A DNA stretch of 8,015 nt from Clostridia bacterium (GTDB taxonomy: Bacteria; Bacillota; Clostridia; Oscillospirales; CAG-272): assembly GCA_017395715.1 (NCBI GenBank), contig JAFQNZ010000136.1, positions 1 to 8,015 of the forward strand, written 5' to 3'. Shown piece after piece: positions 1-5,048 of the stretch (position 1 is the first letter of the stretch; the number at the start of each line of letters is the position of its first letter). Made by a program: the position numbers and the translations under genes. The notes under the pieces are model-generated. The model did not search any database. It was not told the DNA's origin and saw only the letters and a list, made by a program, of their open reading frames with translations.

Positions 1-265
1 TCTTGCCGATCCATTCTTCCCAAGGAAGTCGCTTTGTGCCTTCAAACAAGGCTTCAAAGCTGTCGGCGTGAAATTCGCCAAGCATCACAAAAAGACGCTC
101 GGCACAGCGAAGCCACAAATTACACCGCGCGGCGGCTTCAATGCCGCCCTTAAAGATCACGCGCCCGTCAATTGTCTGTATTCTTTTGTAGCCGAGCGCA
201 TCGATCTCTTCTCCGAGAGAATGCTCAAGCCCGAATAAACAAGTTGCCACATAGGTATATTCCAT
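1..265 (-). CDS. THUMP-domain 23S rRNA guanine-N2 methyltransferase, N-terminal part
   Basis: Not listed as a closed ORF because the gene runs off the left edge; 88 codons from an ATG at 265-263 are visible. The translation begins MEYTYVATCLFGLEHSLGEE and continues with a GRVIFKGG segment, a CNLWLRCAERLFV segment and FEALFEGTKRLPWEEW. This order is typical of the ferredoxin-like and THUMP N-terminus of the YpsC/RlmL family, which methylates a guanine of 23S rRNA using S-adenosylmethionine. The methyltransferase domain with its SAM and NPPY motifs would lie outside the window. The ATG is chosen because the family similarity starts there and a modest GGA lies about 11 bases upstream. A near-consensus promoter sits directly upstream (298-326), so the gene is transcribed independently of its neighbour. 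The family is recognised from memory of the N-terminal sequence; the exact target nucleotide cannot be assigned. Confidence 0.88.
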   Translation of the reverse strand, partial: MEYTYVATCLFGLEHSLGEEIDALGYKRIQTIDGRVIFKGGIEAAARCNLWLRCAERLFVMLGEFHADSFEALFEGTKRLPWEEWIGK

Positions 266-297
266 ATATTCAAGTCCGTTTCTTTTGGTTTCTCTTT

Positions 298-326
298 ATT
301 TTACAACGCTTTTGCCATTTTGTCAA
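298..326 (-). promoter_or_regulatory. Sigma-A type promoter of the THUMP methyltransferase gene
   Basis: Read on the minus strand, a perfect -35 box TTGACA (326-321) is followed by a 17-base spacer and TAAAAT (303-298). The predicted start of transcription is near 291, giving a leader of about 25 bases. The -35 box overlaps the T-rich tail of the terminator that closes the preceding gene, so the two transcription units are packed against each other. Confidence 0.75.
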
Positions 327-366
327 GAAAAGAAGCGCAGCCATGAGAAAAATCTCACAGCCGCGC
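325..366 (-). terminator. Rho-independent terminator after the DUF4830 gene
   Basis: On the minus strand the arms 366-353 and 348-335 pair along all 14 positions when three G-U wobbles are allowed, with a four-base T loop. They are followed by a T-rich tract TTCTTTTCTT (334-325). On the plus strand the wobble positions become mismatches and there is no T-run, so the signal works only leftward. It lies about 150 bases past the stop of the DUF4830 gene, beyond an inverted repeat, and just before the promoter of the methyltransferase gene. Confidence 0.7.
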
Positions 367-392
367 CGGTTTGGAAAGATTTATATTTATTT

Positions 393-488
393 GGTAGGGG
401 TCGGCGTCCTCGACGACCCAGAAAAACAAACAAATACAGAAAAATAAATTTGACGGTTCTCGGGTCGTCGAGGGCGCCGACCCCTACC
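393..488. repeat. 27-bp near-perfect inverted repeat (palindromic intergenic element)
   Basis: Arms 393-419 and 462-488 are reverse complements at 26 of 27 positions and begin or end with GGTAGGGGTCGGCG and its complement. They enclose 42 bases of A-rich sequence. An inner AGAA/TTCT pairing with one bulged C extends the stem. There is no T-run outside either arm, so this is not a simple terminator. GC-rich GTAGGGG-type palindromes between genes are common as dispersed elements in Clostridia; membership of a dispersed family here is inference because only one copy is in view. Confidence 0.7.
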
Positions 489-517
489 GAAAGACACCGA
501 AATCTAACCGCCACCCC

Positions 518-1015
518 TCAATCACTCGTTGTGGGCGTCTTCAGCTCTTCTCCGCGGAAGCCGTACACAAAGCCGTTCATTGCCGCCGAAGAAATATCGC
601 CGCCGATCACTCTGCCGCGATAGATCAACAGATTGGCGTACACCGTGCCCTCGCTTTTGTGGTTTGTCAGCTTGTAACGGTAATGCTTCACGCCTTTTCG
701 TTTATACTTTGCAAGATCAAGCCCCTGCGTTTTCTGCAGGTTGTTATATTCCGAAAACACGCTGTCAAAGTCAGCCGGTATCGTCACATCTTCTTCCAAA
801 ATCGGCTCCTTCTCCACCGTCCAGCCGAAACGAGAAAGAAAATTCACACGGTCTTCGTTTGTTTTAATACCGCTGTATTCCACCTCCTGCCCCGTGGGGA
901 GAGAAGCGCTGTCATACGACGGCACAAAGATCACAAGCAGCACCAAAACCAAAAGAGACAGCGATAACGCGCCAAAGAATTTTAAGGTCGAACCCTTTAC
1001 CGAATAAATAAACAT
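518..1015 (-). CDS. DUF4830 domain protein with an N-terminal membrane anchor
   Basis: A 165-residue protein. Residues about 10-33 form one strongly hydrophobic segment (core FFGALSLSLLVLVLLVIFV) preceded by a lysine-containing N-terminus, suggesting a membrane anchor or uncleaved signal with the rest outside. Residues about 50-150 match what I know of DUF4830: the FGW segment (64-66), DVTIPADFDSVFSEYNNLQ, a KYKRKGVKHYRYKLTN strand and NLLIYRGRVIGGDISS near the end. DUF4830 has no established function. A longer reading from 1126 exists, but the ATG at 1015-1013 is preferred because AAAGGAG lies 6 bases upstream and the anchor then sits at the true N-terminus. A small hairpin lies just upstream of that binding site. 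The gene is divergent from the lipoprotein gene. The terminator lies at 325-366, past an inverted repeat. Confidence 0.85.
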   Translation of the reverse strand: MFIYSVKGSTLKFFGALSLSLLVLVLLVIFVPSYDSASLPTGQEVEYSGIKTNEDRVNFLSRFGWTVEKEPILEEDVTIPADFDSVFSEYNNLQKTQGLDLAKYKRKGVKHYRYKLTNHKSEGTVYANLLIYRGRVIGGDISSAAMNGFVYGFRGEELKTPTTSD

Positions 1016-1029
1016 AGTCACTCCTTTTT

Positions 1030-1053
1030 GGCGTTTGCTTCTCTCGCAACGCC
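1030..1053 (-). other. Stem-loop immediately upstream of the DUF4830 ribosome binding site
   Basis: On the minus strand, arms 1053-1046 and 1038-1030 pair over 8 base pairs with one bulged base and a 7-base loop. The lower edge of the stem is about four bases before AAAGGAG. It could hold the binding site open or modulate access; no partner sequence for an alternative fold was found. Confidence 0.4.
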
Positions 1054-1111
1054 TATCGCTACACTCTATGCCCCAACCTTTCATTTTATGTACCCATAGC
1101 CAAAACGCCAC

Positions 1112-1140
1112 TTGACTTTGCCGCACTTTTGTATTACAAT
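1112..1140 (+). promoter_or_regulatory. Sigma-A type promoter of the BspA-like lipoprotein gene
   Basis: TTGACT (1112-1117), a 17-base spacer and TACAAT (1135-1140) give a strong promoter with transcription starting near 1147 and a leader of about 38 bases. On the opposite strand a weaker TTGTGT (1164-1159), 17-base spacer, TATTGT (1141-1136) combination overlaps it and could serve the divergent DUF4830 gene; that one is low confidence. Confidence 0.7.
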
Positions 1141-1184
1141 ATCAACATAAGGCAAAAAACACAACAATTTAAGGAGACTTGACC

Positions 1185-2735
1185 ATGAAAAAAGCGCTCT
1201 TGCTTACCGTTTTCCTGCTGGTTCTTGCGCTTCTTGCCGCCTGCGGCGGTGAGAGTGTAACCACAACCGAAAACACGCAAACCACCACACCGAATCAAAC
1301 CGTTATCACAACAGCACCCGTAACCACACCCAAAGCACCTATTACCACAACTTCAGTCACCACCACCGAAGCACCGAACACCACCACGCCCGAAACCACA
1401 CAGGATCTTACCGAAATTCTTGAGTTCAGCTATGTTCCCGAAGAAAGAGGCTACTATGTGGTTGGCTTTGGTCATTGGGAAGGCGAAGAGATCACCATTC
1501 CGAGCGAATATGACGGCAAGCCGGTCGTCGGCCTTGGCGACTTTTCCTTCCAATATTGCTTTGACCTTAAAAAGATCACCCTGCCCGATAGCGTGAAGAG
1601 CATCGGCGAGGGTTGCTTCTGGGGATGCGAACTCTTAGAAAGCGTGACCTTCGGCAAGAATTTCAAGAGCATCGGCGAAGCGGCGTTCTACGAATGCATC
1701 GCCCTCTACGATATTGAAATTCCCGAAACTGTCACCAACATCAGCATGGTTGCTTTTAATGGCTGTAAAGCACTTGAAAGCATCACCGTTCCCGACGGCA
1801 TCACCGAAATCGGCATGCTCACCTTTGCCGAATGCGAAAACCTGACGGAAGTTGTCCTGCCCGACACCATCGAAGCCATCGGCGACCACGCTTTTTACGG
1901 ATGCGTCAACCTTTCCGAATTTACCATTCCAAGCAAAGTAAGCTACATCGGCGGCTACGCTTTTTGCGATTGTAATAGCCTTGAAAGCATTACCGTTCCC
2001 GCTGCCACCACCGAAATCGGCAACTACGCCTTCTCGGATTGCAACGCTTTGAAGAACTTCACCGTTGCCGACGGCAACACCATGTACAGCAGCGAAAACG
2101 GCGCACTCTACAACAAGGATAAAACCACCCTCTACGCTGTGTTCAAAGGTCTTGCCCAATTTAAAGTTCCCGAAAGTGTTACCACAATTGAACAGTACGC
2201 TTTTTCCACCTGCCCGGATCTTGAAAGCGTCTATATTCCGAGCAGCGTCACCGAAATCGGCTCACGCGCATTCTCGGGCTGCAGAAACTTGAAATCCATT
2301 ACGGTCGATGAGAATAATTCCACCTATGCAAGCATCAATGGTGCGCTTTATAATAAGAACGCCACCACGCTGATTGCCGTTCCGGGAAGCGTTGAAACCT
2401 ATACCTTCCCCGAAAGTGTTACCACGGTTGAAGAATACGCTTTCTACTTCTGCCAAAACTTAAAGAGCATCACCATTCCCTCTCACGTAAGAAAGATTGG
2501 CTTGTGTGCTTTCTCGCATTGCACAGCCCTCACCGAAATCATGATTCCCGAAACGGTTTCCTCCCTTGGCGAATGGGTATTCTCGGGCTGCACAAATCTG
2601 AAAACCGTCTATTCCGAAACGCGCGCTAAACCCGCATCTTGGAATAAAGATTGGGCATACGGCATTGAAGAAAGCGCCGAGATCCTCTTCAAAGAAGCAT
2701 GGAGTTACGTTGACGGCGTTCCCACAAAGAAATAA
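1185..2735 (+). CDS. BspA-type leucine-rich-repeat surface lipoprotein
   Basis: A 516-residue secreted lipoprotein. Residues 1-20 are a lipoprotein signal: MKK, a hydrophobic core, then the lipobox LAAC with the lipidated cysteine at 20. Residues about 25-75 form a Thr/Pro-rich stalk. From about 100 to 472 run 12-13 repeats of the LRR_5/BspA (Treponema pallidum LRR) kind. The typical 23-residue unit reads like ESITVPDGITEIGMLTFAEC plus a short end, with a conserved Phe, Cys and Leu in each unit. Units at 290-346 and 370-426 are 57 residues long because they contain an inserted NGALYNK hairpin. Residues 473-516 are a non-repeat tail ending in lysines. BspA-type repeats in this family are linked to adhesion and to binding proteins or host surfaces; the ligand here is unknown. 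The ATG at 1185 is preferred over an in-frame TTG at 1179 because AAGGAG (1171-1176) is then 8 bases away instead of 2. It has its own promoter and a strong terminator. Confidence 0.93.
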   Translation: MKKALLLTVFLLVLALLAACGGESVTTTENTQTTTPNQTVITTAPVTTPKAPITTTSVTTTEAPNTTTPETTQDLTEILEFSYVPEERGYYVVGFGHWEGEEITIPSEYDGKPVVGLGDFSFQYCFDLKKITLPDSVKSIGEGCFWGCELLESVTFGKNFKSIGEAAFYECIALYDIEIPETVTNISMVAFNGCKALESITVPDGITEIGMLTFAECENLTEVVLPDTIEAIGDHAFYGCVNLSEFTIPSKVSYIGGYAFCDCNSLESITVPAATTEIGNYAFSDCNALKNFTVADGNTMYSSENGALYNKDKTTLYAVFKGLAQFKVPESVTTIEQYAFSTCPDLESVYIPSSVTEIGSRAFSGCRNLKSITVDENNSTYASINGALYNKNATTLIAVPGSVETYTFPESVTTVEEYAFYFCQNLKSITIPSHVRKIGLCAFSHCTALTEIMIPETVSSLGEWVFSGCTNLKTVYSETRAKPASWNKDWAYGIEESAEILFKEAWSYVDGVPTKK

Positions 2736-2741
2736 ATAGCC

Positions 2742-2776
2742 AAAAGAGTTCCGCATATCATGCGGAACTCTTTTTT
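2742..2776 (+). terminator. Bidirectional terminator between convergent genes
   Basis: Arms 2742-2756 and 2760-2774 are perfectly complementary over 15 bases with a 3-base loop, and the plus strand continues with a run of six T (2771-2776). On the minus strand the same stem is followed by TTTT, so it can also end the flippase transcript. It begins 6 bases after the lipoprotein stop. The flippase stop codon (2760-2758) lies at the loop, so half of the stem is coding sequence for that gene. Confidence 0.88.
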
Positions 2777-4311
2777 CTTTTGGCATTTTGCATTCTGCAT
2801 TTTACATTCTGCATTCTCCTAAGCCCCCACAGCACCAAAAGATATAGCCCTGCGGCAATTGCCATCAAGAAAAAGAGCGCACCCTTGCCGCCCGACAGCA
2901 TGAAAACAGATGCAAGATGCCGCACGGGAAACGCCGAGATCGCACCGGCAAGAAGCGGCAGAAACAGACTGTCAAACAACAAATACCGCGGACCAAGTTT
3001 TTTGGAAAGACGGCTGACACTCAGCGAAAAATTGATCACCTCGCAAAGAATCAGATTGAGAACATACCCTCGGATCCCCAAAAGCGGCACGGTAAGGAGC
3101 GCAAGCACAACGCCGAGCAAGGAATCAAAGAGATTCACGCGCATGGTGTAAAGCTGTTCGTCCATGCCTTTGAGTAAAGCATCCACCGTGGTATCGGCAT
3201 ACATGATCGGCACAAGAGGCGCGAGCAGCATGATATACCCCGCCGCCTCACGACTCGAACAAAACACCTCCCCGATCGGAAAGGCAAGGGTCAGCATCAC
3301 CGTGGCAACACCCACCCCAAAGACCGAAACAAAGGAAAGGGCCCTTTCCGCGGTCTTTCGCATCTCGTCATTTTTCTCCCCCGCGCGCTGTTCGGCAATT
3401 TCCGGAACCAAGAGATTGCAAAACGGACTCAGAAAAGCATAAGGAAAAAGCACGATCGGGAGCGCCATCGCTTCCAGCACCCCGTAGGCGGCAAGCGCAT
3501 CGGTGTGCGTCATGCCAAAGGCAACAAGTCCGCGCGGGATCAGAAGATGCTCAAGCGTCACAAGCGCCGAGCGAAAATAGGACGAAAACGCCACGGGAAG
3601 TCCGATGGCAAGAATGCGGCGGTTTAAGTCGGACGGAATATGACTTCCCTTTGCCCGATTGTGTTTTTTCAGATCAAGGCGGTAAAGAACAAACGAAACC
3701 GACAGCGAAAACATATCCGAAACCACACCGCCAAGCACCACGAAAAAGCACATCATTTCAAGATCCGCCGGCGCAAGATAGGTGAAGACCGAAACGGTGA
3801 GAAAAATCCTCAAAAACTGCTCGCCTACCTGCGTGGCGGCGCTTTTTGCCACACGGCGCACGGCGGTAAAATAGCCGGCAAGCGCCGAAGAGAGCGAAAG
3901 AAAAGGCAAACTCACCGCAAGTGCACGCAAGGAAAGCACCGTGCGGGCATCACCGAGAAGCCCCTCGCCAAGCGGCTGTGCAAAGGTAAATAACAGAAAA
4001 AACGCAAGACCGCCAAACGAAAGCGCATAAAAAAGGCAGCGCTTCATCGCCGATTTTGCTTCAAGCGGACGGTTTTTGCCAAGCGCTTCCGACACAAGCC
4101 GCGTGGCAAGCAAACTCACTCCGCTCGTGGCAAAAGTCACGGCAAAGGAAAAAAGATTCATGATGAGTGAGAACAAACCCACCCCGTCAGCGCCCAGTTT
4201 GTTTTTCAGATAAAGATTGAAGGAAAGCGAAACGCTCCGCATCAAAAGCGCCGTTGCGGTCAATAACAACACATTCTTAAAAAAGTGAAAATTCCTGTTT
4301 TCTCTTTTCAT
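2758..4311 (-). CDS. SpoVB-like polysaccharide/lipid flippase (MOP/MATE superfamily)
   Basis: A 517-residue integral membrane protein with about 14 hydrophobic segments, for example residues 12-30, 44-62, 93-111, 187-210, 326-346, 393-432, 443-462 and 474-495. The N-terminal pattern (a basic start, SFNLYLKNKLGADGVGLFSL, then TSGVSLLATRLVSE) is the signature start of the SpoVB/oligosaccharide-flippase branch of the MOP superfamily. Relatives move lipid-linked glycans across the cytoplasmic membrane, and SpoVB itself acts in spore cortex formation. The substrate here is unknown. Alternative starts at 4329 (TTG) and 4326 (ATG) exist; the ATG at 4311 is chosen because GGAAGGGA lies about 3-9 bases upstream and the two upstream starts lack such a site. 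The last 19 residues (MQNVKCRMQNAKRKKSSA region) are encoded by a 14-bp tandem repeat plus a terminator arm and are probably not an ancestral part of the protein. The gene converges on the lipoprotein gene. No clear promoter was found. Confidence 0.88.
   Translation of the reverse strand: MKRENRNFHFFKNVLLLTATALLMRSVSLSFNLYLKNKLGADGVGLFSLIMNLFSFAVTFATSGVSLLATRLVSEALGKNRPLEAKSAMKRCLFYALSFGGLAFFLLFTFAQPLGEGLLGDARTVLSLRALAVSLPFLSLSSALAGYFTAVRRVAKSAATQVGEQFLRIFLTVSVFTYLAPADLEMMCFFVVLGGVVSDMFSLSVSFVLYRLDLKKHNRAKGSHIPSDLNRRILAIGLPVAFSSYFRSALVTLEHLLIPRGLVAFGMTHTDALAAYGVLEAMALPIVLFPYAFLSPFCNLLVPEIAEQRAGEKNDEMRKTAERALSFVSVFGVGVATVMLTLAFPIGEVFCSSREAAGYIMLLAPLVPIMYADTTVDALLKGMDEQLYTMRVNLFDSLLGVVLALLTVPLLGIRGYVLNLILCEVINFSLSVSRLSKKLGPRYLLFDSLFLPLLAGAISAFPVRHLASVFMLSGGKGALFFLMAIAAGLYLLVLWGLRRMQNVKCRMQNAKRKKSSA
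2783..2817. repeat. 14-bp tandem repeat (2.5 units) inside the end of the flippase gene
   Basis: On the plus strand GCATTTTGCATTCT (2783-2796) is followed by GCATTTTACATTCT (2797-2810) and a partial third unit GCATTCT (2811-2817). The units differ at one base. Read on the minus strand they encode the low-complexity MQN/KCRMQN tail of the flippase. Tracts of GCATTCTGCATTTT type are familiar from spacers in Clostridia and Bacteroidota genomes, so its presence in coding sequence suggests capture at the gene end. Confidence 0.75.
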
Positions 4312-4377
4312 CGTCCCTTCCCCCATCAAAAGCTATGAACTTGCACAAAATATATGCAAAAGATGCGCCGTATAGTC

Positions 4378-4406
4378 TTGCTTTTTCTCTCACTTTGGAG
4401 TAAAAT
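4378..4406 (+). promoter_or_regulatory. Putative sigma-A promoter of the FeS (FTR beta-like) gene
   Basis: TTGCTT (4378-4383), a 17-base spacer and TAAAAT (4401-4406) predict a start near 4413 and thus a leader of about 160 bases before the ATG at 4573. An AAAGG followed by ATG (4416) lies right at the predicted start, which hints that the present leader may have been lengthened by inserted repeat sequence. Confidence 0.55.
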
Positions 4407-4436
4407 AGAAAGGTAATGACAAAAAAGTGGTGTTTG

Positions 4437-4560
4437 TTTGAAAGATAACTCTTTCAAACGCGTTTTGTGGCTTTCGCCACCACATCGAATCCGTGGCGAT
4501 TTTGCTTCGCAAAACCAGCCCCAATTCCGCAAGAAAGGAAGCTTTCGCAAGGCGAAAGCT
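4437..4560 (+). other. Hairpin-filled leader of the FeS gene, with hairpin-bridged ribosome binding site
   Basis: Successive perfect stem-loops are visible: 4437-4445/4450-4458 (9 bp, 4-base loop), 4467-4471/4476-4480 (5 bp), 4500-4505/4509-4514 (6 bp) and 4540-4548/4552-4560 (9 bp, 3-base loop). A competing stem 4475-4480/4493-4498 excludes the second one. The only good Shine-Dalgarno sequence, AAAGGAA (4534-4540), is 33 bases from the ATG in the linear sequence but abuts the last hairpin. If that hairpin forms, the effective distance falls to about 12 bases. The stretch may be a repeat-derived insertion; it resembles no riboswitch I know. Confidence 0.5.
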
Positions 4561-4572
4561 ACGGTCACAACC

Positions 4573-4770
4573 ATGAAAATCCGCTTCAATGAAAACGAAG
4601 AAGTTGTCAAAATCGTCAAAGAGGGTCTGAAACGCCGTGGCGGCTATTGCCCCTGCCGCATGGAATCGACCGAAGATACCAAATGTATCTGTAAGGAATT
4701 TCGCGAGCAGATCGCCGACGAGAATTTTGAAGGCTACTGCCATTGCATGCTTTACTATAAAGAAAAATAA
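4573..4770 (+). CDS. Ferredoxin-thioredoxin reductase catalytic (beta) family FeS protein
   Basis: A 65-residue protein with three Cys-X-Cys motifs: CPC (26-28), CIC (38-40) and CHC (56-58), in the context GGYCPCR, EDTKCICKEFREQ and GYCHCMLYYK. These are the hallmarks of the ferredoxin-thioredoxin reductase catalytic family, in which a 4Fe-4S cluster beside a redox-active disulfide passes electrons from ferredoxin to a thioredoxin-like partner. By analogy Cys26, 38, 40 and 56 would hold the cluster and Cys28 and 58 form the disulfide. The plant and cyanobacterial enzyme has CPC-X16-CPC-X8-CHC; here the spacings are X9 and X15, with the same overall span. It is much shorter than the plant subunit, and no variable (alpha) subunit gene is nearby, as is usual in anaerobes. 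The frame is open upstream to 4438, but similarity begins at the chosen ATG. No terminator was found after it; a palindromic element follows within 20 bases. Confidence 0.87.
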   Translation: MKIRFNENEEVVKIVKEGLKRRGGYCPCRMESTEDTKCICKEFREQIADENFEGYCHCMLYYKEK

Positions 4771-4788
4771 AATGCCGTATCCCGGTAA

Positions 4789-4964
4789 CCGTTACGAGAT
4801 CCCACCATCGCTTTCGCTCGGTGCTGCTTCGCAGTTCGATTTCAACTGCCCGTGTCATCCTGAGTGAAGCGAAGCGGAATCGAACTTTTGTGCTTGAACA
4901 AAAGCGCGAACCGGCAGGTGAAGCGGGATCTCGGGCAGTTTCCACTCAGGATGACACGTAACGG
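4789..4964. mobile_element. MITE-like composite palindromic element (TCATCCTGAG type)
   Basis: Several inverted-repeat pairs lie in one 176-bp stretch: CCGTTACG (4789-4796) with 4957-4964; CGAGATCCC (4795-4803) with 4925-4933; AACTGCCCG (4844-4852) with 4932-4940; and a perfect 16-bp pair CGTGTCATCCTGAGTG (4851-4866) with 4943-4958. A smaller stem is CTTTTGT/ACAAAAG around 4885-4905. The GTCATCCTGAG-GAAGCGAAGCGGAATCGAA motif is a widespread non-autonomous repeat in bacteria. No coding capacity is evident. The pairs partly compete, suggesting nested or rearranged copies. The right end lies 14 bases before the -35 box of metG. Confidence 0.65.
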
Positions 4965-4977
4965 CAAAAGGTTTGCC

Positions 4978-5006
4978 TTGACAAAGATAAAAAAGCGTGG
5001 TAAACT
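4978..5006 (+). promoter_or_regulatory. Sigma-A promoter of metG
   Basis: A perfect TTGACA (4978-4983), a 17-base spacer and TAAACT (5001-5006) predict a start near 5013. The resulting leader of about 36 bases is far too short for a T-box element, which controls many aminoacyl-tRNA synthetase genes in Firmicutes, so metG here is probably not T-box regulated. A short hairpin GGCAAA/TTTGCC (4963-4977) directly precedes the -35 box. Confidence 0.8.
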
Positions 5007-5048
5007 ATAAGTTAATGATTATTTTAGATAGAAAACGGAGACTGATCC

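Noticed and set aside
1016..1126. N-terminal extension of the DUF4830 protein starting at 1126
   Set aside because: It would place 37 polar residues before the membrane anchor and ignore the good AAAGGAG site that serves the ATG at 1015.
1635..2159. Minus-strand open frame of 174 codons inside the lipoprotein gene
   Set aside because: Its repetitive sequence simply mirrors the LRR repeats on the other strand; no ribosome binding site.
4384..4442. CRISPR array or other regularly spaced repeats anywhere in the window
   Set aside because: No set of direct repeats with unique spacers was found; the only tandem repeats are the 14-bp tract and the protein-coding LRR units.
4416..4448. Ten-codon leader peptide MTKKWCLFER with an AAAGG just upstream, overlapping the first hairpin of the FeS gene leader
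   Set aside because: The predicted transcript would begin at about 4413, leaving the AAAGG outside the RNA, and the codons show no regulatory amino acid run. Kept only as a hint that the leader was altered.
4438..4572. In-frame 45-codon extension of the FeS protein starting from TTG
   Set aside because: It is encoded by the hairpin-rich leader, has no ribosome binding site and no resemblance to the family; the frame is probably open by chance.
5013..5048. T-box or other riboswitch before metG
   Set aside because: The leader from the predicted start is only about 36 bases and lacks T-box elements.
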